The position numbers and the translations under genes were made by a program. Shown piece after piece: positions 8,712 to 17,258 of a DNA stretch of 64,000 nt. The stretch covers positions 1-64,000 of the forward strand of contig NZ_JACJQV010000156.1 in NCBI RefSeq assembly GCF_014696875.1. Reading direction: 5' to 3'. Source of the DNA: Microcystis wesenbergii FACHB-1317. Lineage in GTDB: Bacteria; Cyanobacteriota; Cyanobacteriia; Cyanobacteriales; Microcystaceae. The stretch's first letter is position 1. Each line of letters begins with the position of its first letter. The notes under the pieces are model-generated. The model was not told the DNA's origin. It searched no databases and saw nothing but the letters and a program-made list of their open reading frames with translations.

Positions 8712-9027
8712 ATATTGCGGTTTTCAGTCTAATAAGGTATAGTAAATCCCTTGATAGATAGGGCTTGCTGAATAAATGTGAAATGTAGGCAAAGTAAGGG
8801 TTTTGGGGCTTTTCTCGCGAAACAGGTGCAAGATTTTGAGAGAATCGTCGTTCAAAACCTCGCGTCTTCATCGGCCCGCGTCCTGTAGGGGCGAAGCATT
8901 CGGGCAATAACCTATCGGTGAAACCGGAGATTTTCTATCCGAATGCTTCGCCCGTACTTTTTCAGCAAGCCCTAGATAGGCCTTTCAGCGTTTCAATCGG
9001 GACTCACTTCTGTGAAAACCGCTATAT
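8712..9027. mobile_element. Inverted-repeat element with ATATWGCGGTTTTCA ends
   Basis: ATATTGCGGTTTTCA at 8712-8726 and TGAAAACCGCTATAT at 9013-9027 are inverted repeats with one mismatch. The interval is interrupted by the 212-bp element at 8761-8972 and its 6-bp duplication, so the original element would have been about 98 bp. It has no coding capacity. The family is not known to me. Confidence 0.5.
8755..8978. mobile_element. 212-bp MITE (family A, copy 1) with TAGATA target duplication
   Basis: The element at 8761-8972 starts GGGCTTGCTGAATAAATG and ends TTTTTCAGCAAGCCC, giving terminal inverted repeats of at least 12 bp. The 6-bp sequence TAGATA occurs directly on both sides (8755-8760 and 8973-8978). 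A second full copy lies in the opposite orientation at 35117-35330 with its own TAATTA duplication. An internal inverted pair, GCGAAGCATTCGG and CCGAATGCTTCGCC, makes one half strongly folded. It carries no open frame of note and must have been moved by a transposase encoded elsewhere. Confidence 0.85.
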
Positions 9028-9359
9028 TAGAGTTCTTGCATAATTAATTTTTGAGAGGGCAAAAATGAGAAAAATAGGCATAAAATTGCCTAAAATCTGT
9101 GAATAGACCATTTAATTGATTAATGCTCATTCTTAATTCTCCTGACTACTGACTACTGACTACTGACTCCTCACCTAACCGAATATTTTTGATTTTTGCC
9201 AGAGGTCTATTACATTTTGGACGCAGGCAGTGCGCCCCTACCATTGGGCGCATTAATATTAATGTAGGGGCAAATTGCCCTCGCCCTCTTTTAACAACTT
9301 CTGCTGCTCACCAATAGGTGAGAGAAAGTCACAATTATGAGATGCCTCCTTTTAGTCTC

Positions 9360-9692
9360 TCTTTGTTTAGTTTTTCCTTTCAAGCCACTCCCTGTTAATT
9401 TTCGGCAATTTTAGGGAATCATAAACTAGAGAAAGACTGGTAGAACTAGCGATCGCTTGTTGACATCGTTTGAGATCACAGTTTTTCCCTGTGTTGAGAT
9501 TGAGGAATCAAGATTGGCAATTCTCCCATTACCAGTCTTCCGATTCTAAAAGTTATGGCACGATGCTTTGAGGTTAAAACACCTCCCAAAACCAAAAAGG
9601 GAGATAGAGCAAAAATTTGCCGATAGCTCCCGGGCTAAATGCTTGCCGCTATAGGAATGAAAACCCCTCATAAGGTCAATTGGTGACTCTCA
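9360..9692. other. Spacer upstream of the kinase gene, no gene seen
   Basis: This stretch between the composite element and the kinase start contains one HIP1 octamer near 9450 and a short IR-like TTGAGATCACAG segment. No open frame longer than about 25 codons has a plausible ribosome-binding site. It presumably holds the promoter of the kinase gene, but I cannot point to a convincing -10/-35 pair. Confidence 0.4.
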
Positions 9693-11213
9693 ATGATCTA
9701 CTGCGTTAATCCCTCCTGTTCTCAACCGAAAAACGCTCCTACAGCGTTAATCTGCGAGAATTGCGGTTCAAAACTTCTTCTGCACGAGCGCTATCGAATC
9801 CTGGGCATTTTAGGGAGAGGAGGGTTTGGGGCAACTTTTGCTGCATCGGATCTGTCCCTACGGGGTAACCCAATATGTGTGGTCAAACAACTGCGACCTT
9901 CCACTGACGATCCTAATATTTTTCGCATAGCCAAAGAACTGTTCGAGCGAGAAGCGGAAACCTTGCGTAAAGTCGTGATTCATCCGCAGGTTCCCCGATT
10001 ATTAGACTATTTTGAAGATAATCAACAGTTTTATCTAGTTCAAGAATACGTTGAAGGTGATAACCTGTACGAAGAGGTAAAAAAACGCAGTCCCTTTAGC
10101 GAAGCGGGAGTCAAACAGTTTTTAAGCGAACTTTTGCCGATTTTGAAATATATCCACGAACAAAAGGTAATTCATCGGGATATCAAACCCGCTAACCTAA
10201 TTCTTCGGCAAACGGACCGAAAATTGGTTCTAATTGACTTTGGGGCGGTAACAAATCAAGTTAACACTATGATTGCTCACACCAATTTGGCCTTGGGGAC
10301 CGAAGGTTATGCCCCTCCTGAACAGATGGCCATGCGTCCCGTTTACGCTAGTGATATCTACGCGGCGGGAGCTACCTGTCTCTATCTACTCACGGGCAGC
10401 TCTCCTAAAGATATCAAGGCTGATCACAATACAGGTGAATTACTCTGGGAAAAATTAATCAAGGTGAGTCCCCAGTTTGCTAAAGTCCTGAAAAAAATGC
10501 TGGAATTCTCTGTCCGTCATCGCTACAAATCCGCCCAAGAGGTAATGGATGCTTTAGACATGACTGCTTATGCCGATAGTCTAGCCCAAAGTTTAATCGC
10601 AGCTCCAGTGGTTACTTCCCCGAAACCACCACAAGATTCAGGTCTGATAGCCAATTCCTCCGTTTCTGTCCCTCTAAGTTCCAAATTGCGCCCCAAAAAT
10701 CCAGTTGTCTCTTCAGATAATATGCTGGCAGATAGGAGTAAAGCCCACAGCACCATAGATATAACCTTACTGAAGAAAAAACCCCCCTTAGATGCAAAAG
10801 CAATTCTCGATGCTTACAATAACGGCCAGCGCAATTTTGCCCAAGAGGAATTAGCGAATCTCAATCTGGCCAAAGTAAAACTTTTGGGGGTAAATTTCTA
10901 TCAATGCAAATTAACAGGAACTAATTTACAAGGAGCAGATCTGTCTAATGCGGATCTGGGCCGGGCTGAGCTCAGTCAAGCTATTCTCAAAAGTACCAAT
11001 TTAAATAATACCTATCTCGCTTATGCAGACCTAGAAAAGGCCGATTTACGCGGGGCTAATCTCACCGGTGCCTATCTTCGCTACGCTAATCTCAAAGGTG
11101 CTAATCTTTGCGGGGCTAATCTCTCTGATGCCCAAGTAACTCAAGAACAAATCGCCCTAGCAAAAACCAATTGGTTAACAGTTATGCCCAATGGTAAACG
11201 CGGTTCCTGGTAA
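9693..11213 (+). CDS. spkB: Serine/threonine protein kinase with N-terminal Cys motif and pentapeptide repeats (SpkB-like)
   Basis: This 506-residue protein starts with a zinc-ribbon-like set of cysteines (C4, C9, C21, C24). An eukaryotic-type kinase domain follows, with the glycine loop GRGGFGATF, catalytic HRDIKPAN (about 161-168) and DFG (about 182). A linker of about 100 residues leads to pentapeptide repeats (A(D/N)LxG type, about 395-490). Synechocystis SpkB has the same three-part layout, and its cysteine motif is known to matter for autokinase activity, so I use that name with some reserve. Substrate is unknown from sequence. The gene stands alone; its 3' side is a heptamer-repeat block. 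Confidence 0.85.
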   Translation: MIYCVNPSCSQPKNAPTALICENCGSKLLLHERYRILGILGRGGFGATFAASDLSLRGNPICVVKQLRPSTDDPNIFRIAKELFEREAETLRKVVIHPQVPRLLDYFEDNQQFYLVQEYVEGDNLYEEVKKRSPFSEAGVKQFLSELLPILKYIHEQKVIHRDIKPANLILRQTDRKLVLIDFGAVTNQVNTMIAHTNLALGTEGYAPPEQMAMRPVYASDIYAAGATCLYLLTGSSPKDIKADHNTGELLWEKLIKVSPQFAKVLKKMLEFSVRHRYKSAQEVMDALDMTAYADSLAQSLIAAPVVTSPKPPQDSGLIANSSVSVPLSSKLRPKNPVVSSDNMLADRSKAHSTIDITLLKKKPPLDAKAILDAYNNGQRNFAQEELANLNLAKVKLLGVNFYQCKLTGTNLQGADLSNADLGRAELSQAILKSTNLNNTYLAYADLEKADLRGANLTGAYLRYANLKGANLCGANLSDAQVTQEQIALAKTNWLTVMPNGKRGSW

Positions 11214-11222
11214 TCTTTTTTC

Positions 11223-11351
11223 AGTGATCAATAATCAGCAATCAGTAAAAAGACAGTAGGAAACTTCGATTTAATACTGTCACTTAAAACTCAAATCTGA
11301 TAGCTGATAACTTACCCACTGATAACTGATCACTGATCACTGATCACTGAT
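11223..11351. repeat. Heptamer-repeat block between kinase gene and desA
   Basis: The block opens with CAGTGATCAATAATCAGCAATCAGTAA-type units and closes with units of CTGATAACT and CTGATCACT, the reverse-complement type. A non-repeated core of about 60 bp lies between. This bipartite layout recurs at 44128-44370 and 45833-45957. It sits just downstream of the converging kinase and desA stop codons. Confidence 0.6.
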
Positions 11352-12392
11352 TTAACCGCGGCTTTCCTTAAAGGTTTTGTAGGCGGTTTCGGAGTCGAAA
11401 ATATGGCAATAATCAACGATTCGCTGCATTAATGCCCAAGAAAACTCAGTTTCTTTTAGGTGACTACCCCAATTTTCTTGGAGACTAGCGTGAACTTTGC
11501 GGAGGTTATAGGAAGGAATCGCCGTCGAGATATGATGGGGGATATGGACATTAATATCGTGACAGAGAATTTCTACCCAACGGGGATAGCTACAGTGAAC
11601 CGTTCCCTCTAGTTGCGCTAAAGCTTGATTCCACTCTTCGGGATAGTAAAATTGAATATCGGGGTCTGTGTGATGGACAAGGGTAAAGGTACTCATCCAA
11701 AAATGATAGACAAACCAAGGTACCACCCAAAATTTAACCAATCCCCAGACACCAGTGTAGAAAATGAGGGTTGGGAAAAAAATAGCGGCAAAAACCAGAA
11801 CTACAATCATCGAAAAGCGGGCTTTTTCCCGTTCGTTCTCTTTGAATTGTTCGATGTTGAAGTGTAGAATAGCCCAGTGGGCGATCGAACCGAGCCACCA
11901 GAAACGTCCGCGAATACCGCGATAAAAGAGACGCACTAGGGGATTGGCCGAGTTAAAAGCTTCTAATTCCCAAGGATCCCAAGCATTATCTATCGTTACC
12001 ATGTTAGTTTTAGCATGATGGCGATCATGGAGGAAACGCCAACAGTGGAAGGGATAGATAAGCGGTAAGAGGAAAATATGACCGACAAGATCATTAACCC
12101 AGGGTCGATTAGAAAAAGACCGATGACCGCCATCATGAGCGATCACAAAGAATCCCGTTAAAGCTGTACCCGTAAAAATCCAAGCTAAAGGCAGTAAATA
12201 CCAGGGAGAATAAACTAGCATTGCATAACCCGCAATGACCGCCAAAATATTCGTAATCACACCAAACCAAGCTTTAACTGGGTCTTTCTGGAAATATTCT
12301 TTGGGAATGCTTTTAATAATATCTTTCAGTTTAAAGTCTGGCTCGATCGAGGTGATCAACTCCCCATGCAATTTATCCGTCGTTGCCGTCAT
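11352..12392 (-). CDS. desA: Delta-12 acyl-lipid fatty acid desaturase
   Basis: This 346-residue membrane enzyme introduces the delta-12 double bond into lipid-bound oleoyl chains, using ferredoxin as electron donor. Three histidine boxes that hold the di-iron centre are visible: HDGGH (86-90), HDRHH (122-126) and HIPHH (283-287). Four hydrophobic segments surround them. The sequence around [12 protein letters not shown] and the length match cyanobacterial DesA. I chose the ATG at 12392 because GGAG lies just upstream and homologues start there; an upstream TTG adds 12 unrelated residues. Family members are cold-induced, but no regulatory site is evident here. Confidence 0.9.
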   Translation of the reverse strand: MTATTDKLHGELITSIEPDFKLKDIIKSIPKEYFQKDPVKAWFGVITNILAVIAGYAMLVYSPWYLLPLAWIFTGTALTGFFVIAHDGGHRSFSNRPWVNDLVGHIFLLPLIYPFHCWRFLHDRHHAKTNMVTIDNAWDPWELEAFNSANPLVRLFYRGIRGRFWWLGSIAHWAILHFNIEQFKENEREKARFSMIVVLVFAAIFFPTLIFYTGVWGLVKFWVVPWFVYHFWMSTFTLVHHTDPDIQFYYPEEWNQALAQLEGTVHCSYPRWVEILCHDINVHIPHHISTAIPSYNLRKVHASLQENWGSHLKETEFSWALMQRIVDYCHIFDSETAYKTFKESRG

Positions 12393-12582
12393 GAAATCTC
12401 CAATTACACTTAGGTGAACCCTTGACAATAAATCAGCTAGGAGGTTTGGCTAAATTCTGCCCAATACCACAAGCCGTCTTTTTTGTCAATATATTTTTAA
12501 CCTTAATTAATAAACTTCCAGTGAAGCTTAATAATCCTTTACTTTATATACCATAAGAGGAGATTTTCTGTTTTGGCAAAAT

Positions 12583-12844
12583 TTGACGGCGGGTGCATCT
12601 CATTTTTGTAAATCTACTAATTGGGATTTTTACGGGGAAACTCCCCTGCTAAAATCGGGCGTTGTTTCTGATTTTACCACTCAATCCCAGCTTTTGGGAG
12701 GTATAACTACCCAAACCCCGGAGCGCATTAGTTTTTCGGTGGGATGCTTACACGCAGCTGCTGATACATTTGTCATCATCTAAGAGTCACTGATAATTGC
12801 TGATTGTCGGTATTCCTGCAAATCTGAGATGCACCCTTGACGGC
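12583..12844. mobile_element. 246-bp MITE-like element with GGGTGCATCTCA ends and 8-bp target duplication
   Basis: The element at 12591-12836 begins GGGTGCATCTCATTTTTG and ends CAAATCTGAGATGCACCC. It is flanked by the perfect 8-bp direct repeat TTGACGGC (12583-12590 and 12837-12844). A small open frame covers most of it but has no ribosome-binding site or recognisable product. Its left end matches the left end at 8683. It lies in the spacer upstream of desA, about 190 bp from the desA start. Confidence 0.8.
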
Positions 12845-12910
12845 TGCCTATGGCCTTCAAAAACTGATAACTGATAAAAAAAACAAATATTGACTATTTT
12901 TAGGCATTTT

Positions 12911-13825
12911 TCAACGACTAGCCGTGTTTTCTAGGGATTTAATCTCCTCCTGTACCTTACGGTGTTCGCGATTTAACTGTTTTTTGACCGATTCGGGGAG
13001 TTGTTCCTGTTTTTTCAGGGCATTATTAAAGTAATCTAATGCCAGTTTCAAAGAGCCAGTATTTTTATCCGTATTGCCTTGAATTCTCAGGATTTGACCC
13101 TTCAGATACATTAATTCTGGATTATCGGGGGTCGCTTTCAGAGCGTTATCGATAAACCGCAAAGCCTGATCATACTGCTTTAAATCCCGGTAAGCTAGAG
13201 CGATACCTCGATCAACCAAGTAATCAGGACTCCCGTAGGTTTCTAGCCTTTCAATTGCCTCTTGGGGACTAGAAAAGGGCAGATTAACCGCTAAAATCAA
13301 ATCCATATAACCCTTTAACAGGTTCAATTCCGGATCCGTAGGATTAACCTTTTCTGCGGTTTCCAAATACTGAAACACCTGTTGTAGTCTGGGGATAGCC
13401 GATACTGCTCCTTCGGTTTGAAAAACGTAGGTTCCCTCCAAAAAACTACCCACCGCGAGATACAAATTTCCCCTTAAAGGGTCGCTGTCCTGTATTTGTT
13501 TGGCCGCTGCCTTAGTTTTCTCGGAGTAGGTTTTTAGGGTGTTCCAATCCTGGTCGGTAAAAGCAAGAGAGGCCCGCATAGCATGGGACAAAGGTTCTTG
13601 GGGTTCCTTTTCTGTGGCCTCAACAATTAATTTTTTTGCCTCTAGATAGTTACCTTGTTTAAAAATAGCGTTAAAAGCGGCCTCGGTCTTATCACCAATC
13701 GGTCGGGGATTGGTTTTGCGGAAAGGATCTCCGGCTAAACCGGGACCAATCCAGTTAACCACTACCATAACAGCCAGCGAAGCACCGATCGCCATTTTTT
13801 TCGTTAAACCTAACCTCAGCACCAT
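12911..13825 (-). CDS. Secreted or membrane-anchored TPR protein (Sll0314-like)
   Basis: The 304-residue protein has an N-terminal signal or anchor segment (about residues 11-29), then helical repeats typical of tetratricopeptide motifs. Clear copies are VDRGIALAYRDLKQYDQALRF and the next, which starts ATPDNPELMYLKGQIL. It ends in a charged coiled region. TPR arrays bind partner proteins; the partner is unknown. I start at the ATG at 13825, preceded by AAGGAGA at a good distance, rather than at 13864. It is divergent from the ABC ATPase gene, with 85 bp between starts, so the two promoters share that gap. Confidence 0.7.
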   Translation of the reverse strand: MVLRLGLTKKMAIGASLAVMVVVNWIGPGLAGDPFRKTNPRPIGDKTEAAFNAIFKQGNYLEAKKLIVEATEKEPQEPLSHAMRASLAFTDQDWNTLKTYSEKTKAAAKQIQDSDPLRGNLYLAVGSFLEGTYVFQTEGAVSAIPRLQQVFQYLETAEKVNPTDPELNLLKGYMDLILAVNLPFSSPQEAIERLETYGSPDYLVDRGIALAYRDLKQYDQALRFIDNALKATPDNPELMYLKGQILRIQGNTDKNTGSLKLALDYFNNALKKQEQLPESVKKQLNREHRKVQEEIKSLENTASR

Positions 13826-13910
13826 GGTCAAAAGTCTCCTTGAGCGAATGAAAAAATCTGTCACAATAGAAACGGGTTTCTAGACTTAATTTCCAGTTAT
13901 TTTCCTGTCA

Positions 13911-14558
13911 ATGCTTTATCTCAAAGATGTGGTTTATCATCCCCCCGCTGCCCTCAATCCCATTTTACAGGGGATTAATCTCGAATTAGCACCCCAAGAA
14001 TTAGGTCTGATTGTCGGCCCCAGTGGTTCCGGAAAAACGACTCTTTTGGAAATTTTAGCAGGCTTTGCCGATAAAACAGCAGGGACAATTCACTGGCGCG
14101 ACCAAGAATTAACGGTGCTGCACCTGCAACAATTAGGAGGAATCGTTTTTCAGTTTCCCGAACGTCATTTTTGCGGTAAAACCATCCTTGAGGAGTTGCG
14201 TCTCGGTCATCCAGAAATTAAAAGCGATCGCCTAACAGCGGCCTTAAAGGAGGTAGGATTAGAAAATACTCCTCTGGATACTTCTCCCCACAATCTTAGT
14301 GGAGGTCAACAGCGTCGTTTATCCCTCGCTGTTCAGTTAATCCGGCAGCCTAATCTGTTACTTCTCGATGAACCTACGGCCGGTTTAGATTGGTCGATGC
14401 GTCGTCAATTGGCTAAACTTCTCGCTAGTCTCAAACAACACTGGACTTTATTAGTAGTTAGTCACGATGCTGGGGAATTATTGCCTATTGCTGACCGTCA
14501 CTGGAAAATTGAACAAGGACATTTGAGGGAAGTAAAAAGTGAAAAAACAGATAGTTGA
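13911..14558 (+). CDS. ABC transporter ATP-binding protein
   Basis: The 215-residue protein is a single nucleotide-binding domain. It has Walker A GPSGSGKTT (about 38-46), a Q-loop in GGIVFQFPERHF, signature LSGGQQRR (about 125), Walker B LLLLDEPTAGLD and a switch histidine in VVSHD. The FQFPERH sequence after the Q-loop resembles the cobalt/ECF-type ATPases. No permease gene is adjacent, so the transported substrate is unknown. It precedes rsmG by 114 bp that are mostly heptamer repeats. Confidence 0.85.
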   Translation: MLYLKDVVYHPPAALNPILQGINLELAPQELGLIVGPSGSGKTTLLEILAGFADKTAGTIHWRDQELTVLHLQQLGGIVFQFPERHFCGKTILEELRLGHPEIKSDRLTAALKEVGLENTPLDTSPHNLSGGQQRRLSLAVQLIRQPNLLLLDEPTAGLDWSMRRQLAKLLASLKQHWTLLVVSHDAGELLPIADRHWKIEQGHLREVKSEKTDS

Positions 14559-14609
14559 GGTTTTAGGGTTTTGGGGTATTAGTTGAAATTTCCCCACTCC
14601 CCTCATACC

Positions 14610-14668
14610 TGATAACTGATAACTGATGACTGATAACTGATAACTGATAACTGATAACTGATAACTGA
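14610..14668. repeat. CTGATAA heptamer tandem repeat ending at the rsmG start
   Basis: About eight copies of the 7-bp unit CTGATAA run up to position 14668, four bases before the rsmG ATG at 14673. One unit is altered to CTGATGA. No purine-rich ribosome-binding site remains upstream of the ATG. Confidence 0.9.
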
Positions 14669-14672
14669 ATTA

Positions 14673-15350
14673 ATGATCCTTCCTGAATTATTTGACCTTT
14701 GGCAAGAAACCCTAGAATGGCAACCCGATGGGGCCCAACAAGCGCGATTTCAACAACTTTATGACTTGATTTTAGAGGGTAATCAACGTTTTAATCTCAC
14801 CCGAATTACTCAACCAGAGGAGTTTTGGGAAAAACATCTTTGGGATTCTTTATCGGGTTTAGCTTGGTTAGAAAAATCCCAGCTGGATCTATTGACAAAA
14901 TCCCTATCAGTCATTGATTTGGGGACGGGGGCCGGGTTTCCGGGACTGCCAATCGCGATCGCATATCCCCATTGGTCGGTGACTCTCTTAGATTCCACCC
15001 AAAAAAAGATTAATTTTCTTGAAGAAGTTATTGACAAATTGGAGTTAAATAACACGAAAACTCGTTTAGGTCGGGCGGAAATCGTCGGGAAAAACCTTAA
15101 ACATAACTCTGCTTACGATATCGTCTGTTTGCGAGCGGTAGGTAATGTGGATATCTGTGTTAACTATGCTTTGCCTTTCCTGAAAAAGACCGGAATCGCT
15201 ATTCTCTATCGTGGTCAGTGGTCGTCGGAGGATAGTTTGAGTTTAGAGAAGAATCTAGAGAAAGCCGGCGGTAAAATCCTCAAAATTGCCAGTTTTACCA
15301 CTCCCTTAAGCCAAAGCGTCCGTCATTGTCTATATATCGGCAAGGGATAA
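14673..15350 (+). CDS. rsmG: 16S rRNA (guanine-527-N7)-methyltransferase
   Basis: The 225-residue enzyme methylates N7 of G527 of 16S rRNA using S-adenosylmethionine. The SAM-binding motif DLGTGAGFPGLPIAI (about 88-102) and the preceding WEKHLWDSL and FNLTRI segments are diagnostic for the RsmG/GidB family. Length is slightly above the bacterial average, as in other cyanobacteria. The start codon abuts a heptamer repeat block and has no visible Shine-Dalgarno sequence. It converges on the antiporter gene with only 2 bp between stops. Confidence 0.92.
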   Translation: MILPELFDLWQETLEWQPDGAQQARFQQLYDLILEGNQRFNLTRITQPEEFWEKHLWDSLSGLAWLEKSQLDLLTKSLSVIDLGTGAGFPGLPIAIAYPHWSVTLLDSTQKKINFLEEVIDKLELNNTKTRLGRAEIVGKNLKHNSAYDIVCLRAVGNVDICVNYALPFLKKTGIAILYRGQWSSEDSLSLEKNLEKAGGKILKIASFTTPLSQSVRHCLYIGKG

Positions 15351-15352
15351 CT

Positions 15353-16441
15353 TTAAGCGGTGAGAGGATGAAAAAAGAAAGCCAAGGACAGAATAGCATA
15401 GGTAGCTAAGAGTAACATTCCTTCCAACCAATTCGATCGCCCATCACTACTAATCGAATTAGCCAACCACACCGCCACAGCCACTGCCACCAACTCAAAG
15501 GGATTAAAATTTAAATCCATGGGCTGACCGATAATATAACCAATGATAACCAAAACTGGAGCCACAAACAGGGCGATCTGCATACTGGAACCGACAGCCA
15601 CAGATACCGATAGATCCATTTTATTCTTAAGAGCGACGGTGACAGCCGTAGCGTGTTCGGCCGCATTACCGATAATAGGCAAAAGAATCACCCCGGTAAA
15701 CAGCGCCGTTAAACCTAGCTGTTCCGTAGCCTCCTCTAGGGATGCCACCAATAACTCCGATTCTACGGCCACAGCGATGGTAACGATCAATAAAATCAAA
15801 GACCAAAACCAGATTTTCGGCTTTGCGGGGTTTTCTCCAGCGCTTTCCTCGTCGATACCGGCAACCCCGACATCGTAGAGATAGGTGTGGGTTTTCATGG
15901 AAAACAAGAGACTTAAACCATAGACGAAAATCAACACCGCTGCCACGGCCACGGATAGACGCTGTAGGACTATTTCCCCGACTCCCGTGGAGGTAAATTC
16001 CACGGCAGTGGGTAAAAGGAGCGCCACCACCGCTAAATTCATGGCTGAAGCATTTAAACGAGCGGTTATCGGTTGAAATTCCTGTTCTTTGAAGCGTAAA
16101 CCGCCTAAAAACATCGATAATCCCATAACTAAGAGTAAATTACCGATAATTGAGCCAGTAATCGTCGCTTTTACCACATCGATAAAACCTTCCCGCAAAG
16201 CGACATAGGCAAGAATTAATTCTGTGGCATTGCCAAAGGTGGCATTCATCAAACCACCAATATTTGGCCCAACCACCACCGCAATCGCTTCCGTGGCTTC
16301 CCCCATGTAGGCCGCTAGGGGGATAATGGCTAGACAAGCGGTGATAAAAACAACTGTTCCGCCCCAGTGTAGCAGGGAACCGGCGATCGATAGCGGCACA
16401 AAAATTAATAAGATGGCGAAAATGGTGTTTTTGCTTAACAT
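15353..16441 (-). CDS. Calcium/proton antiporter of the CAX family
   Basis: This 362-residue protein has about eleven membrane helices in two homologous halves. Each half contains the alpha-repeat signature: GNATELILAYVALREG (first) and GNAAEHATAVTVALK (second). These glutamate-bearing repeats form the Ca2+ pathway in CAX exchangers, which expel Ca2+ from the cytoplasm using the proton gradient. A short acidic loop with DEESAGENP separates the halves. A similar single-gene antiporter is known in Synechocystis. It is followed on the same strand, 27 bp upstream, by the DUF218 gene, so the two could share a transcript. Confidence 0.88.
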   Translation of the reverse strand: MLSKNTIFAILLIFVPLSIAGSLLHWGGTVVFITACLAIIPLAAYMGEATEAIAVVVGPNIGGLMNATFGNATELILAYVALREGFIDVVKATITGSIIGNLLLVMGLSMFLGGLRFKEQEFQPITARLNASAMNLAVVALLLPTAVEFTSTGVGEIVLQRLSVAVAAVLIFVYGLSLLFSMKTHTYLYDVGVAGIDEESAGENPAKPKIWFWSLILLIVTIAVAVESELLVASLEEATEQLGLTALFTGVILLPIIGNAAEHATAVTVALKNKMDLSVSVAVGSSMQIALFVAPVLVIIGYIIGQPMDLNFNPFELVAVAVAVWLANSISSDGRSNWLEGMLLLATYAILSLAFFFHPLTA

Positions 16442-16468
16442 AAAGTGGGTAATTTTGTCAAGATAATT

Positions 16469-17101
16469 TTATTTCGATCGGGTTGGGAACTGAGGGGGAC
16501 TAGAATCGGATTCTAGCCAAAATTCCCCAGTAGAACCGGTTATTATCCATAATATTGCCCTAAAACCGTCTCTGAGCGACTTTTCTAGGGGTTCGGGGGG
16601 TGATTGGGAGGGAACAGTCACCGGTTTAATCACAATTCCGCGACTACCAAAAACAATTTCTCCCACTAATCGCGCCCTTCTCATGTGATTATCGGAAGTG
16701 ACTAGATAGACACTATCAATACCTTGGGCTTTCAGTTGATCGGCTAGGCTAGTAAAGTTAGTGACAGTATCTCGCGCATTGTAATCGAGATGGAGACGTT
16801 CTAGGGGAATTCCCGCTTTTTTAAAAATCTTTCTCACATATCGTCGCGGACTACCGGAAGATACCCAAATCGGTAGATCGGGATATTCCTTAGCTAATTT
16901 TGCCGCAAAACGTTCTCGATCAGCATGACCTCCCAAAACAAAAATCGCTTCCGGTTTTAGCCACTGCTGACGTAAATCGTGATATAACCAGCCTAAACTC
17001 GCCAAAATTAGCGGAATAGCCAGCAATTTTAACCTAGATTTGCCTAACTTCCCTTTCAGAGAAACTCGCTTTTTTCCCTGAGAATTAGCCTTGAGAACCA
17101 T
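16469..17101 (-). CDS. DUF218 (YdcF/ElyC-like) membrane-anchored protein
   Basis: The 210-residue protein has a basic N-terminus and one membrane anchor (about 27-43), followed by a DUF218 domain. Characteristic pieces are AIFVLGGHADRERFAAK, DYNARDTVTNF (the ordered-sugar-phosphate-like pocket) and LVTSDNHMRRARLV. Members such as ElyC and SanA act in the cell envelope and are linked to peptidoglycan precursor handling, but the biochemical activity is unclear. The gene is 27 bp upstream of the antiporter gene on the same strand. Confidence 0.75.
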   Translation of the reverse strand: MVLKANSQGKKRVSLKGKLGKSRLKLLAIPLILASLGWLYHDLRQQWLKPEAIFVLGGHADRERFAAKLAKEYPDLPIWVSSGSPRRYVRKIFKKAGIPLERLHLDYNARDTVTNFTSLADQLKAQGIDSVYLVTSDNHMRRARLVGEIVFGSRGIVIKPVTVPSQSPPEPLEKSLRDGFRAILWIITGSTGEFWLESDSSPPQFPTRSK

Positions 17102-17258
17102 ATAACAGTAATCGGTGAGCGGTTGTCAGCCTTCAGCTTTGTGGATTAAAGTGATCGAGGGTGAGGATCATCGAACTCACATTGACGTAGGAGATAGGGA
17201 TTTTATTCCCCAACTGACCGATAATTTTTCTGGAACTCAGGTGGATTGATGCGGTTGC

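Larger units (their letters stand above)
8674..9359. mobile_element. Non-autonomous element with GGGTGCATCTCA ends, carrying nested insertions
   Basis: The 668-bp segment 8683-9350 begins GGGTGCATCTCAATTGTG and ends CACAATTATGAGATGCCTCCT, which form imperfect terminal inverted repeats. It is flanked by the 9-bp direct repeat TTTAGTCTC at 8674-8682 and 9351-9359, as expected of a target-site duplication. No transposase frame is visible. The left end is shared with the 246-bp element at 12591-12836. Inside it sit a second inverted-repeat element (8712-9027) and, inside that, a third (8761-8972). Confidence 0.65.

Noticed and set aside
8692-8907. 71-codon open frame on the - strand in the nested elements
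   Set aside because: It spans the junction of two mobile elements and consists of their terminal sequences.
12583-12783. 66-codon open frame on the + strand
   Set aside because: It lies inside the 246-bp inverted-repeat element; even its start codon is in the target duplication. No plausible product.
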